Assembly: GCA_013178295.1 (NCBI GenBank)
Contig: JABLWW010000007.1
Span: 62,001 to 126,000 of the forward strand
Length of the DNA stretch: 64,000 nt
Source: Anaerolineae bacterium
GTDB lineage: Bacteria; Chloroflexota; Anaerolineae; Anaerolineales; Anaerolineaceae
Direction of reading: 5' to 3'
The notes below the pieces were generated by a model. It was not told where the DNA came from and made no database searches. It worked only from the letters and a program-made list of their open reading frames with translations. Positions 9,007-18,613 of this stretch are shown here, piece after piece. Each line of letters begins with the position of its first letter. Positions within the stretch are counted from its first letter, which is position 1. Position numbers and translations under genes: made by a program.

Positions 9007-11268
9007 ATGAATGGTCTCGCCCACCCTTTCATTGTTGGTACAGGGGAAACAAAAATCCTTCCGCTTTCCAGGTATCTGCCCTCCATTGCACCGGGAACAA
9101 TAAGCAGCTGGCTTGCAAGAGAAATCCCACCAGGTGAATGGGTCATTGACCCTTTTGGCGCATCTCCACTTGTAGCGCTGGAGGCTGCCCAAAATGGTTA
9201 TCGCATTCTGACTGTTGTCAACAACCCCGTCACAGCATATATCATCAAGATACTGGCGGGGGGTTATGAATTCGCTGACTTTCAAACGGCATTGGCTGAG
9301 CTATCCCTCATCAGGCGCGGGGATGAAAGACTGGAAACGCATCTCCAGTCACTGTACAAAACCCGCTGTGCATCCTGTGGACAAAGCATCTATGCGGATG
9401 GATACGTCTGGCGGCGCGGGGAGAAAACGCCTGTATCACGCCTCTATCAATGCCCACATTGCGGCGATGAAGGGGAACGACCAATTACGACAGAGGATGC
9501 CGAAGCTCTCTCTTTGGTGAGCAATGATCAACTCCATCGCGCGCGCGCATTAGGACTCTTAAGATTAACCGATGAAATCAGTCGTGAAAGCGCTGTGGAA
9601 GCCCTTCAGACATATCTGCCTCGCCCTCTATATTTTCTAATCACACTACTCAACCGCATCGAAACCAGCGCAATCTCAGAAAAAAGCCGCAACCTGCTCC
9701 TGGCTCTTATCATCAGTGCCTGCGATGAAGGCAACAATCTATGGCAAAGCCTGACAAGCCGCAATCGCCCGCGGGTTATCACCACACCAACACAACACTG
9801 CGAACACAACTTGTGGAAATCACTTGAAAATTCTATCCGCCTGTGGAGCAATGCTCCCCACACAGTCCCCCTGACAATATACCCTGCCACCCCACCCAAA
9901 AGCGGGGGGATTTGTCTCTTCCCGGGGCGAATCAAGAACCTGCTCCCGCTTGCCAACGACGAGATAAAACCCAACGCCATCATCACCGCGATCCCAAGAC
10001 CTAACCAGGCATTCTGGACCTTTTCTGCCATCTGGTCTGCCTGGCTATGGGGACACGAGGCGCTAATCCCCATGAAAAGCGCATTGGAACGCCGCAGATA
10101 CGATGGGACATGGCATACCAACGCCGTCAGCCAGGTTTTAAGGGTATTAAACAAGGAATTACCCCCAGGATTGAAATTGTTCGGTATCCTTGCGGAACAT
10201 GACCCCGTCTTTCTCAATTCGGTCTTTGTTGCCGCCGAGGCATCTGGTTTGTTATTTACAGGTCTTGCAACCCGTCAGGGGCAGGACACCACACAAGCCC
10301 ATTGGATTACTGGTAAATACACCCGCAGAAAATACACGTCGCATTCAAAAGTGATTCGCGAAGCCATCGAGCAATTTCTCTCATACTGCTTTGAGCCAAT
10401 GCCATATTTGCAGCTGCATGCAGCTTGTCTGGCTTACATCTCAACCGACTACTCCTTTTTTGTTGATACAGAAGAGTCTCCAGATGATGCTCTTAAGAGG
10501 TTACAGGTAAATATTGAACAGATTTTTGGTGACGCCCAGTTCTTAAGAAAATTCCACAGCCAGTCAAAGGAAATCGAAAGCGGTTTATGGTGGCTGCAAC
10601 AAGAGCCTGTCGCCACACAACCCATCACTCTTTCGGATCGGACAGAGAAGCAGATCATTGAACAGCTATTTTTATCGCCTTCCATACATGTCCCCGAACT
10701 CGAACAAACTTTATGCTCATTGATGCCAGGACTCTTGACACCCTCCGCTGAGTTCATCCATGCCTGTCTTGAGTCCTATTGCGAACAGCAACCGGCCAGC
10801 AATCATTGGACCCTTCGCCCTCAGGAAACACAACAAAGCAGGCAAACCGACCTGGACACATCCCGGCTTCTGTTATCGGATGTCGGCAAGCGGCTGGGGT
10901 TTCACCCACACGGTGAAAATCCCTTGCTTTGGCAAAGCGAAGATGGTTTGGTGGAATATAGCTACCACTTCACAGCAACGAGCATCATCAGCCCAATCAT
11001 ATTTAACCCCAGCCCCACCACCGCAAAGCACAATGTCATTGTCCTTCCCGGTAGCCGTTCAAAGCTGCTTGCGCTAAAACTACAGCAAGATGCACGGCTG
11101 GCGGAAGCAGTCAAAGACCGCTGGCTTTTTCTCAAATTCCGCCATCTGCGTCAGCTTGCAAAGCGCAGCGACCTCAATCAGCAGTTGTGGAATACCTTAC
11201 TGAGCAAAGATCCTCCCCTCTGGGGAGATTCAACACAGATCAAAATGTTCCCCGAAGAGGAAAGCTAA
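9007..11268 (+). CDS. Zn-ribbon DNA-methylase-like protein with degenerate catalytic motif
   Basis: A protein of 753 residues resembling adenine-specific DNA methylases that contain a Zn-ribbon. A motif-I-like segment DPFGASPLVALEA (about residue 48) follows an N-terminal ILPLSRYLPSIAPG region. A Zn-ribbon comes next (CASC near 120, CPHC near 150). Where these enzymes carry a D/NPPY motif, the protein reads AIPRPNQAFWTF (about 322), which lacks the catalytic pattern. The first glycines of motif I are also altered (FGAS rather than FxGSG). It may bind DNA or a nucleotide without methylating. The stop overlaps the stop of the convergent PBP gene by three bases. The function is unknown. Confidence 0.55.
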   Translation: MNGLAHPFIVGTGETKILPLSRYLPSIAPGTISSWLAREIPPGEWVIDPFGASPLVALEAAQNGYRILTVVNNPVTAYIIKILAGGYEFADFQTALAELSLIRRGDERLETHLQSLYKTRCASCGQSIYADGYVWRRGEKTPVSRLYQCPHCGDEGERPITTEDAEALSLVSNDQLHRARALGLLRLTDEISRESAVEALQTYLPRPLYFLITLLNRIETSAISEKSRNLLLALIISACDEGNNLWQSLTSRNRPRVITTPTQHCEHNLWKSLENSIRLWSNAPHTVPLTIYPATPPKSGGICLFPGRIKNLLPLANDEIKPNAIITAIPRPNQAFWTFSAIWSAWLWGHEALIPMKSALERRRYDGTWHTNAVSQVLRVLNKELPPGLKLFGILAEHDPVFLNSVFVAAEASGLLFTGLATRQGQDTTQAHWITGKYTRRKYTSHSKVIREAIEQFLSYCFEPMPYLQLHAACLAYISTDYSFFVDTEESPDDALKRLQVNIEQIFGDAQFLRKFHSQSKEIESGLWWLQQEPVATQPITLSDRTEKQIIEQLFLSPSIHVPELEQTLCSLMPGLLTPSAEFIHACLESYCEQQPASNHWTLRPQETQQSRQTDLDTSRLLLSDVGKRLGFHPHGENPLLWQSEDGLVEYSYHFTATSIISPIIFNPSPTTAKHNVIVLPGSRSKLLALKLQQDARLAEAVKDRWLFLKFRHLRQLAKRSDLNQQLWNTLLSKDPPLWGDSTQIKMFPEEES

Positions 11269-14200
11269 GGCGGCGTAATCGTAGGAATCAATATTTCAGT
11301 CGGTATCGGCGTTTGCGTTGGAACAGGCGTTGGTGTCAGCGTTGGCGTAACCGTCGGGGTCGAAGTGGGAGCAAGCAAGTTCAGATGAATGCGTTTCTCA
11401 GCATACCCATCTTCAGTGCTGGCTAAGTACAAACGCAACGTGACCCTGCCATTCTGTGTCCCATCAAGAAACCACACATAAAGTATGTCCGGATACTTAA
11501 TCTGCTGAGTCACCTTATCGCCAAGTTGAATCCACTGTGAAGGCTCATCCCCAAGACCATACTGCAAAACAAAGTCCTTAAACCCCTCCGTCGCATCCAC
11601 AATACCGTAGATATCAAGGGGGCTGTACGTGATCGTCTGACCATCAAAAATACCCTCAAAGCGCACTATAGGGCGCGGATCATCAATGCGGCATTCTCGC
11701 GACGGTATCAAAGCAATCGGCTCATTAAAGCCAATCCCTGCAGCCCACCGCCGACCTTGCTCGGTATTCTTGATCCAATCAACTGCCTCTTGATCACTGA
11801 CATTCAGGACAAACTCCTCGCGCACAAACTCGGAGCAGTCATGAGAAGCCAACAAGCCTGTCCAGGTATCCACCTTCACCTTGCGCCAGAAATCATATTC
11901 CTTTGGCAGCGGTGGCTGGTCTGCAGCAAAGACCTCAACCCGCTGCGACGGGCACCACTCTGAAGGTTCCGTACCGGACATGGCACAAATTGTTCGCTCG
12001 ACAACATCATTTGGTTTCACAAAGGGAGACGACACTCCCCCATAAAAAGTGTTGATAATGGTGCGCATACTATCCGCCCAAATAGGTCCAGCCCCCGTCA
12101 CACCACTGGTACCGCGCATGGGCGTGTTATCTGCGTTTCCCACCCATACTCCAACCGCGATATCAGGCGTATAACCAAGCGTCCAGTTATCACGGAAATC
12201 ATTGCTTGTACCGGTCTTAACCGCCGCCTGGAAAGGCAAATTAAGCACAGAGTTCGTGCCAAATTCTGCTTCCCGTGCTTGATTATCTGAAAGAATAGAG
12301 GATATTAAATAGGCATGTTTAGGTTGCACTGCTGGATATGGATCAGGTGGTTTATATTCATACAAGACTTCATTCTTATAGTTTAATATCTTGGTGATCG
12401 CCACAGGCGGCACACGCCAGCCACCATTCGCATATACCGCATAGGCTGCTGTCAATTCAAGCAGCGACACTTCCCCGCCGCCCAACGTCAGCGATAATCC
12501 ATAATCCGGCCGTGTCAGCGTGCTGATACCCAGCCTGCGGGCAAAGGCAACCAGTCCATCCTCCCCCGGCACTTCAGGCTTATCATATATTCCCACAAAC
12601 TGTAGCGTTTTAACAGCCGGGATATTATAAGAATTTGCCAGAGCTATCCGTACTGTTACGGGTCCATGAAATTCATCGTCATAATTCTTGGGTTCATAAG
12701 GCGGGCGTGTATCATTGGGGTCGCCCGAAGGCGGAAAGCGACTGGGGATATCCCATATCAACGTGGCAGGTGTCCACCCTTTCTCAAACGCCGCCGTGTA
12801 CGTAAGCGGCTTTATCGCTGAACCCGGCTGGCGCGGCACAACCGCCATATTGATTTGCCCTGTCTGTGGATCGTCAAAATCAGGGGAGCCAACCATCGCC
12901 AAAATTTCACCGCTTGCCGGTTTAATCACCACCAGTGCCCCATTCTTAACATTTCTATCAGCCAGACCCCGCACATGTTCACTGACAATTCTCTGCACCA
13001 CTTCCTGAAATGCCGGATCAAGAGTCGTATACACGGTCAGCCCTGAACTGTAGATCATCTGATCGGTGTAACCAAATTGATCCCTAAGCAAAGACTGGAT
13101 ATAGGTAACCCAATGCGGATAACGCATAACATTTTGATCCAACTCAAAACGATATGCGTAAATTTCCTCCCTTGCACGGGCAACATCCGCTTCAGAAATG
13201 CACACTTTATCAATATTGGTGCTGACGTAAATACAACCCTGCTCCCTACTTGCTTCATACATCAGTCGGAGAACCTGCTCAAAACGCCTGAGCGTTTCCT
13301 CACGATTCTGAAAGATATCATAAACCGCTGGCGCCTGAGGCAAGCCCGCCAAAAACGCCGACTGCGCCAGCGTTAATCTGCTGGCGCTGGTATGGAAGTA
13401 CGTCTGCGCCGCGGCTTCGATACCATACGCCAGATTCCCATAGTATATCTGGTTGAGATATAGCTCCAGAATCTCTTCTTTGCTATACAAACGAGTAATT
13501 TCCGCCGCCAGCACAATCTCCAGCGCCTTCCTCTGGACTGTTTTCTCCCCCCGTTCCTCAGGCGACAACAACAGAACACGGGCTAACTGCTGGGTAATGG
13601 TCGAAGCCCCAGAGACAATCTTCCCCGTCGTGTAATTCTGCCACAGAGCGCGCACAATTGCCACAGGATCATAGCCGGGATGGTTGTAATATTCCTTATC
13701 CTCTGTGGCAATAGTGGCTGCAATGATATACGGCGAGATCGTGCCAGGCTTCAAATCAATATACGTACGCCTTCCGGCACTGGGATCCAAAATCTCGTAC
13801 AACGGGTTGCCGTTGCGGTCCAAAATCCTTGTGGTTTCAAACTGCGCTGCGTGTTCTTTAAGATGACGCACGTCAGGAAATTGCGGGCTGTTCACCAGAG
13901 AATAATATTGAAAAACAGCCACCGATACAACCACAATCATAAAGAGAATAGCAACAAACACAATAGCGATAAAAAGACGCAACAGACATCCCCAAATACT
14001 CATTCCGCTCTCACCCCCCCCCGAAGGTGGCTGTCCGGAAGACGGGCGCGGTGACAGAGGCCTGCCGTACCCACCTCCACCCCCACGTGGCGGAGAAGGT
14101 GGGGGAACGCGTTGAGAAGGGATACCATAAGCAGATGGGGTTACACGCGTAGCCCCCCTGTCTACAACAGGTTTCCACTCCGGCAAAGGTTGTCTGGGAG

Positions 14201-14834
14201 CGCCGCCCACCACCGGGCGCGTCTGTCCGCTAATGGCGTTCGGTTTTGTGTCACCAATTCTGTCCGTCGCCGGCCGACGCGTACCTCTGCCGCCAGAAAG
14301 GGGGGAAATGAGAGGTGTTTCTGGAGGCTCCTCAGGATACTCCGTCTCTTTCCATCCTTCTGAGACTGAAAAATCTGATTTTTTAGTCTCCTCTGGCGTC
14401 TGACTCTGTTCCATAAAAGGTGGTTCTTCCTCCAGACTTTCCACCTTCCAGCCAGCCAGCTCATCCCCTTCGTTTACCTCACCAGGAAGAGGCATTTCCA
14501 ACCACGCATGATCTTCCTCAGAATCCTCATAATCGTCCAAGCTCGAGGTATTCATCTGTGCCAAATACTCTGAACGGGTATACTCGTGAGGAGGCAACGG
14601 AGGCAATGTCGCTGACTTTTCCGACTCAATAGGCTCATCGTCAGGCTGTTCAATTTCCGATCCCTGTTGTGCGCGACCGTCCCTCTCCATTGGAGAGGAA
14701 GGCTCAAAGTAGCTCGCCGACAACCCCATTTGCCCATCGTCAGAGAGTATCTTGCGCAAGCGGCTTGCCCCCTCGGAAGGCGACCCGGAGGATGTGCTGT
14801 CTTGCTCCTTATGCCACTGATCCGAATTGTCCAT
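11265..14834 (-). CDS. Class A penicillin-binding protein (transglycosylase/transpeptidase) with long disordered tails
   Basis: Bifunctional peptidoglycan synthase of 1189 residues, well above the usual 700-850. Residues 1 to about 280 are acidic and Gly/Pro-rich, presumably cytoplasmic and disordered. A single membrane segment follows (about 283-312). The GT51 transglycosylase has EDKEYYNHPG and TITQQLAR. The transpeptidase has the SxxK serine in PGSAIKP, SYN, and KTGTS. The C-terminus ends in a Thr/Pro tail (TPTVTPTLTPTPVPT) that probably spans the wall. The gene is convergent with the methylase-like gene, their stops sharing CTAA. Confidence 0.94.
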   Translation of the reverse strand: MDNSDQWHKEQDSTSSGSPSEGASRLRKILSDDGQMGLSASYFEPSSPMERDGRAQQGSEIEQPDDEPIESEKSATLPPLPPHEYTRSEYLAQMNTSSLDDYEDSEEDHAWLEMPLPGEVNEGDELAGWKVESLEEEPPFMEQSQTPEETKKSDFSVSEGWKETEYPEEPPETPLISPLSGGRGTRRPATDRIGDTKPNAISGQTRPVVGGAPRQPLPEWKPVVDRGATRVTPSAYGIPSQRVPPPSPPRGGGGGYGRPLSPRPSSGQPPSGGGESGMSIWGCLLRLFIAIVFVAILFMIVVVSVAVFQYYSLVNSPQFPDVRHLKEHAAQFETTRILDRNGNPLYEILDPSAGRRTYIDLKPGTISPYIIAATIATEDKEYYNHPGYDPVAIVRALWQNYTTGKIVSGASTITQQLARVLLLSPEERGEKTVQRKALEIVLAAEITRLYSKEEILELYLNQIYYGNLAYGIEAAAQTYFHTSASRLTLAQSAFLAGLPQAPAVYDIFQNREETLRRFEQVLRLMYEASREQGCIYVSTNIDKVCISEADVARAREEIYAYRFELDQNVMRYPHWVTYIQSLLRDQFGYTDQMIYSSGLTVYTTLDPAFQEVVQRIVSEHVRGLADRNVKNGALVVIKPASGEILAMVGSPDFDDPQTGQINMAVVPRQPGSAIKPLTYTAAFEKGWTPATLIWDIPSRFPPSGDPNDTRPPYEPKNYDDEFHGPVTVRIALANSYNIPAVKTLQFVGIYDKPEVPGEDGLVAFARRLGISTLTRPDYGLSLTLGGGEVSLLELTAAYAVYANGGWRVPPVAITKILNYKNEVLYEYKPPDPYPAVQPKHAYLISSILSDNQAREAEFGTNSVLNLPFQAAVKTGTSNDFRDNWTLGYTPDIAVGVWVGNADNTPMRGTSGVTGAGPIWADSMRTIINTFYGGVSSPFVKPNDVVERTICAMSGTEPSEWCPSQRVEVFAADQPPLPKEYDFWRKVKVDTWTGLLASHDCSEFVREEFVLNVSDQEAVDWIKNTEQGRRWAAGIGFNEPIALIPSRECRIDDPRPIVRFEGIFDGQTITYSPLDIYGIVDATEGFKDFVLQYGLGDEPSQWIQLGDKVTQQIKYPDILYVWFLDGTQNGRVTLRLYLASTEDGYAEKRIHLNLLAPTSTPTVTPTLTPTPVPTQTPIPTEILIPTITPP

Positions 14835-14872
14835 GATGATACGATTCTAGCATAAAAACCATTCTTTTTTGC

Positions 14873-14901
14873 TTGACATCCCTGCAAGACATCGCTATAA
14901 T
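14873..14901 (+). promoter_or_regulatory. Consensus promoter of tRNA-Gly
   Basis: TTGACA (14873-14878) and TATAAT (14896-14901) are spaced 17 bases apart, a perfect match to the sigma70 consensus. The tRNA begins 14 bases after the -10 box. Confidence 0.9.
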
Positions 14902-14915
14902 CCCTTTCACGGTTT

Positions 14916-14987
14916 GCGGGTGTCGCCAAGTGGTAAGGCAGCAGCTTCCCAAGTTGCCATTCGTGGGTTCGAGTCCCATCACCCGCT
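14916..14987 (+). tRNA. tRNA-Gly (anticodon CCC)
   Basis: A full cloverleaf: acceptor GCGGGTG/CACCCGC, D stem GCC/GGC, anticodon stem GCAGC/GTTGC with loop TTCCCAA (anticodon CCC), T stem GTGGG/CCCAT with loop TTCGAGT, discriminator T. The CCA end is not encoded. A T-rich stretch (14992-14997) just downstream may end the transcript. Confidence 0.96.
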
Positions 14988-15036
14988 CAAATTTTTTAAG
15001 GACAGCCCAGAGCCTGGAATCGAGACACCGTTTGTT

Positions 15037-16239
15037 TTATTTTTCAGATGTCTTTATCCTCTGCGCAAATTGCGCGCCAAGCCGCTCAGCCCTTTGCAAA
15101 TCCTGCTCTGTCGGTGCGCCAGTCACCTCAAGAGAGTCTGTTAACTCCCACGCCATTGGCTTAATCAGACATACAAAGCCATCTTTTGCACCTCCGCCCC
15201 ACCCATAACTGCCAAAAAAAGCCGCTTTCCGGTGGTGTATCTTCTTTTCGGCGGCGTAGCGGATCACCTCCGCCACCGGTGGGAACAATTCCCCCTCATA
15301 AGTAGGGCTGCCCACAATTACCCCGCCGCGCTCCAGGAGGCTTGGCAAAATATAGCTGACATGGACATTGGATACATTAAAAACATTGAGAGGCACCTTT
15401 TGCGATACTACCCCCTGCGCCACCGCTTCCATCATGCGCTCCGTATTCTGGTACATCGAAGCGTAAATCAGTGTTACTGCCTCTTGCGCCTTTCCAGAAG
15501 CACAGTCCAACCACTCCTGATACCAGCATGCTAATCGCGTTACACCCTCACGCCAGATAGGCCCATGCGATGGAGCGATCATCCGCACCGGCACATCGGA
15601 AATCTTCGCCAACAGCTTGCTGACGGGCTTCTCATAATGCGCCACAATGTTAACAAAATAACGCAGATTTTCCTGCCTCAGGTGTTCAATGTCATACAGA
15701 TCGGCATAAATTGCGCCCGGCAACAAGCCATAGCCACCAAAAGCATCATTTGAGAACAACAACTGTTCATCGGGCATATATGTCATCATCGATTCCGGCC
15801 AGTGTACAAACGGCATTGTGATAAACCGCAACTGTGAATCTCCCAGCGAGAGCTCATCTCCATCGGACACAACATGAATATCAAAATCAATCCCATAAAA
15901 TGCCTTGAGCATTTTCTGGGTGATCTTGGAGCCCACAAGAACCGCTTTAGGGGCAAGTTGGCGAATGATATTCAACGCCCCGGCATGGTCAGGTTCAACG
16001 TGATTCAACACGATATAGTCCAACATACCAATATCAACAACCGTCTTTATCTGCGTAATCAGTTCTTCCGTCTGAAAAGATTTCGCTAAATCAATAAGAG
16101 CAGTCTTCGTCCTTCGAACCAAATAACTGTTATAACAAATCCCACTCTGTTTGATTGACCATAACCCTTCAAACATTTGGGTAATATAATCATTCACGCC
16201 TACCCAGTACACACCAGGCATCATTTCAACTGGCAGCAT
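15037..16239 (-). CDS. Flavodiiron protein (A-type flavoprotein, O2/NO reductase)
   Basis: A cytoplasmic enzyme that detoxifies O2 or NO in anaerobes. The N-terminal metallo-beta-lactamase-like half holds the diiron ligands HVEPDH (about residue 82), the His of FVHWPES, the Asp of FSNDAFGG and the His of PSHGPIW. The C-terminal half, about 255-400, is a flavodoxin domain (LIYASMYQNTERM for FMN phosphate, then GSPTYEGELFP). At 400 residues it is the minimal class, without a rubredoxin tail. It appears monocistronic and fits an anaerobe that meets occasional oxygen. Confidence 0.94.
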   Translation of the reverse strand: MLPVEMMPGVYWVGVNDYITQMFEGLWSIKQSGICYNSYLVRRTKTALIDLAKSFQTEELITQIKTVVDIGMLDYIVLNHVEPDHAGALNIIRQLAPKAVLVGSKITQKMLKAFYGIDFDIHVVSDGDELSLGDSQLRFITMPFVHWPESMMTYMPDEQLLFSNDAFGGYGLLPGAIYADLYDIEHLRQENLRYFVNIVAHYEKPVSKLLAKISDVPVRMIAPSHGPIWREGVTRLACWYQEWLDCASGKAQEAVTLIYASMYQNTERMMEAVAQGVVSQKVPLNVFNVSNVHVSYILPSLLERGGVIVGSPTYEGELFPPVAEVIRYAAEKKIHHRKAAFFGSYGWGGGAKDGFVCLIKPMAWELTDSLEVTGAPTEQDLQRAERLGAQFAQRIKTSEK

Positions 16240-16394
16240 TGATCTCTCCTAAAAACTCATTTTCAACACAAACAGCAAAGAATAATCACCTACTTTCCCC
16301 CAACGGCTAAATCATCACGCACTTCAAACAAATACAATACCTCACTCCAGCAAACACGATTTATAAACGCAACCCTTCTCTTCCCCGCACAAAA

Positions 16395-16682
16395 CTACCG
16401 ATAATATCCCAGCTTGTCAAGGATCGCATCCGTGCGCGTATACTGTTCCAAAATAAAGTTTCTTTGTTCTCCGCTCAATTCGCTCATTGTTCTTGTAATT
16501 GTTTGACTGATATTTCTATATGGGGAAAGCGCTACCGAAGGCTTGCGGCTATCCACAACCGCTTTACCCTCCTGCAAATGAGCAGGATTGGACTTGATAT
16601 TGGGATTTGCAATACGATAAGGATTATTCAGACCATATATATGATAGTCTGCCGAAAAATTCTTTATAGGGTCAACATCCAT
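16395..16682 (-). CDS. Small conserved-looking hypothetical protein
   Basis: 95 residues, not recognised. The start at 16682 is supported by GGAGGG just upstream. A TTG at 16700 would add six residues but has no ribosome site. The sequence is soluble and Asn/Tyr-rich at the start, with a helical C-terminal third (RTMSELSGEQRNFILEQY) ending in DKLGYYR. It is divergent from the following membrane-anchored gene. No function is assigned. Confidence 0.6.
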   Translation of the reverse strand: MDVDPIKNFSADYHIYGLNNPYRIANPNIKSNPAHLQEGKAVVDSRKPSVALSPYRNISQTITRTMSELSGEQRNFILEQYTRTDAILDKLGYYR

Positions 16683-16782
16683 AATCCCTCCAAGTGTCAA
16701 ACAACGTTATAACAATAATAGCGCGTATATTATATTCTCTTTAATCAAGGATTTCAATTTATATTATGTTAAAATCCTCTGT

Positions 16783-17370
16783 ATGAGCCGCCAAAAACTA
16801 TTCAAGGCATTCTTTCTTTTTTCTATCACGCTTCTAGGCACAGCAACCATCATCGCCATTCTGTTTTTTAGCTATCTGCTTTCCGCCAGAAGTCAACCAA
16901 CCACACCTGCCGACTCCCCCGTTGCAAAAAGACCCGAAAGCATCACAGCAATCCCCGGCATAACAACCCAAGACATCATCAACGCGCTTTCACAAAACAA
17001 CGTCCCTTGCAACACATACGAAACGTTCAATGAGGACTTTTTGCGGTTAACTTGCGAACAAAAGACAAGCTCAGCTCGTTTCCTTATTTCGATCTTCACC
17101 ACAGACAAAATATCCGTACACCTCATAGATGCCAATTACACCCAGTTTCAAAATCCCTCCGACCAGCAAGCGGTCTTGCATCTCGGAGAACTTGCGAGGC
17201 TGCCCTATAAAAACGGGGAAGCGGAACAAGCCTATACATGGGTAGCAAAAACGATGCCAAAGTTATCTGGAGAACCAGATGACATTAAAACTACCACAAT
17301 CAATGGTGTCAAACTTAAATTGTATGGAAGACCAGAAGACCGCTCTCTCGAAATAGGCGAAATCCCTTAG
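16783..17370 (+). CDS. N-terminally membrane-anchored hypothetical protein
   Basis: 195 residues, not recognised. One hydrophobic segment (about 8-34) acts as a signal anchor. It is followed by a Pro/Thr linker and an extracytoplasmic domain of about 150 residues with two Cys (PCNTYETF and LTCEQK) that could form a disulphide. It lies 80 bases before another small secreted protein in the same direction. Confidence 0.65.
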   Translation: MSRQKLFKAFFLFSITLLGTATIIAILFFSYLLSARSQPTTPADSPVAKRPESITAIPGITTQDIINALSQNNVPCNTYETFNEDFLRLTCEQKTSSARFLISIFTTDKISVHLIDANYTQFQNPSDQQAVLHLGELARLPYKNGEAEQAYTWVAKTMPKLSGEPDDIKTTTINGVKLKLYGRPEDRSLEIGEIP

Positions 17371-17455
17371 CTTTTTAGCTCATCCTCCCTTTCCTGGCAT
17401 CATTCTTGTAACACAATACCTCAAACATTGCTTTTTTAGTGAAAGGGTATACGTG

Positions 17456-18049
17456 ATGAGCAGAAATATGAAATTTTACCTATCGCTGGCAGTGGCTATT
17501 TGTCTGTTAGCAGGAATGGTGTTAACCTTTTTAGGATGCACAGGGGTATTCAGCGGTATCCCCACCTACCCCGAAGCGACCAAAGTCCGCCTGAGCAACG
17601 CTGACAAAGACTCCTTCATTAGCAGTGGGATCGTCAACAAGAGTTATTTGCTTTTCAAACACGACCTCGAAATATCATGGTCAGACGATCTTAGCAGCGC
17701 CGTACGCAACCGTCTAGATAAAGCCCTGCCCAAACAAAAATGGCGTCTGGTCACAGACTGGAACGGTACACCACCGATTCTAATGAGCGAGTGGAAAAAC
17801 GGCGACCGCGGACTGCTGGTAATCCTGATCGACAACCTGGATGATAAAATGATCAGCGACCTGGAGCGCAGATATGGCTTCACCAACCTGAAAACGGGGA
17901 TTACCCTCATTACAATGTTTGTGTTTGACAAAAACAAAAACCTGCCCGATAAAACCGCCACGATCCAGGCAAGAAATCAAGAAAGCATCTCAACCAGTGA
18001 ACCGCCAACCTCAACCCCGCCGCCTGCTCAACCCACCACGACGCCCTGA
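17456..18049 (+). CDS. Probable secreted or lipid-anchored hypothetical protein
   Basis: 197 residues. The N-terminus has a Lys, a hydrophobic core and FLGCTG, an imperfect lipobox, so it may be lipidated. The mature part ends in a Pro/Thr-rich tail (STSEPPTSTPPPAQPTTTP). The ATG at 17456 is preceded by AAGGG, and a GTG at 17453 is possible. A strong terminator follows. The function is unknown. Position suggests co-expression with the anchored protein upstream. Confidence 0.65.
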   Translation: MSRNMKFYLSLAVAICLLAGMVLTFLGCTGVFSGIPTYPEATKVRLSNADKDSFISSGIVNKSYLLFKHDLEISWSDDLSSAVRNRLDKALPKQKWRLVTDWNGTPPILMSEWKNGDRGLLVILIDNLDDKMISDLERRYGFTNLKTGITLITMFVFDKNKNLPDKTATIQARNQESISTSEPPTSTPPPAQPTTTP

Positions 18050-18074
18050 CAATTCGGATTAGCCAAACAACAGA

Positions 18075-18124
18075 AAACACCCAGATGCCCTTTGACACAA
18101 ATCGGGCTGGGTGTTTGCTTTTTT
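18075..18124 (+). terminator. Intrinsic terminator
   Basis: AAACACCCAG (18075-18084) pairs with CTGGGTGTTT (18107-18116), followed by GC and TTTTTT (18119-18124). It ends the transcript of the small secreted-protein gene. Confidence 0.88.
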
Positions 18125-18129
18125 AAGAA

Positions 18130-18138
18130 TGGTATAAT
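18130..18138 (+). promoter_or_regulatory. Extended -10 promoter for the two-component cluster
   Basis: TGGTATAAT: a TGn element directly before a consensus TATAAT (18133-18138), 46 bases upstream of the first response regulator and just after a terminator. No convincing -35 box is present, which is usual for extended -10 promoters. Confidence 0.65.
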
Positions 18139-18184
18139 GTATACGGCTTAGCCATCCCCTCATTGATTGGTCTGCGCAAAGATC

Positions 18185-18613
18185 ATGACTTCAGACATCC
18201 CGACTGTTATGTATGTTGAAGATGACCTCGGTAACCGCGTTTTGGTGCGCCGCATCCTTCAATCCGAAGGGTACAAGGTCATCGAGGCAGAGAACGCCAG
18301 CCAGGCACTGTTCATGCTCGAAAAAGAACAACCAGATATTATCCTGATGGATATCAACATGCCAGATGTTGACGGATACACACTCACCACACGGCTAAAG
18401 ACAATGCCCAAGATCCAAAACATCCCCATTATTGCAGTGAGTGCAAAAGTATTAAAAGGCGACCGGGAAAAAGCAATTGCTGCCGGTTGTAATGGATACA
18501 TCGAAAAACCCATCAATGTTGACACGTTAAGCCAGATCATTAATCAATATATACATGAGGCGAAACATGGCAGAAGAAACTTCCCCCAATCCAACCAACA
18601 CACCACATACTGA
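18185..18613 (+). CDS. Single-domain response regulator (CheY-like)
   Basis: A receiver domain without an output domain, 142 residues. The acidic pair is in YVEDDLGNR, the phospho-acceptor Asp in IILMDINMPDVDGY, the Thr/Ser switch in AVSAK, and the conserved Lys in GYIEKPINV. The ATG at 18185 is preferred over a TTG at 18167. The 3' end overlaps the next regulator gene by 47 bases, so both are made together. It is probably an intermediate in a phosphorelay with the histidine kinase at the end of the cluster. Confidence 0.9.
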   Translation: MTSDIPTVMYVEDDLGNRVLVRRILQSEGYKVIEAENASQALFMLEKEQPDIILMDINMPDVDGYTLTTRLKTMPKIQNIPIIAVSAKVLKGDREKAIAAGCNGYIEKPINVDTLSQIINQYIHEAKHGRRNFPQSNQHTTY

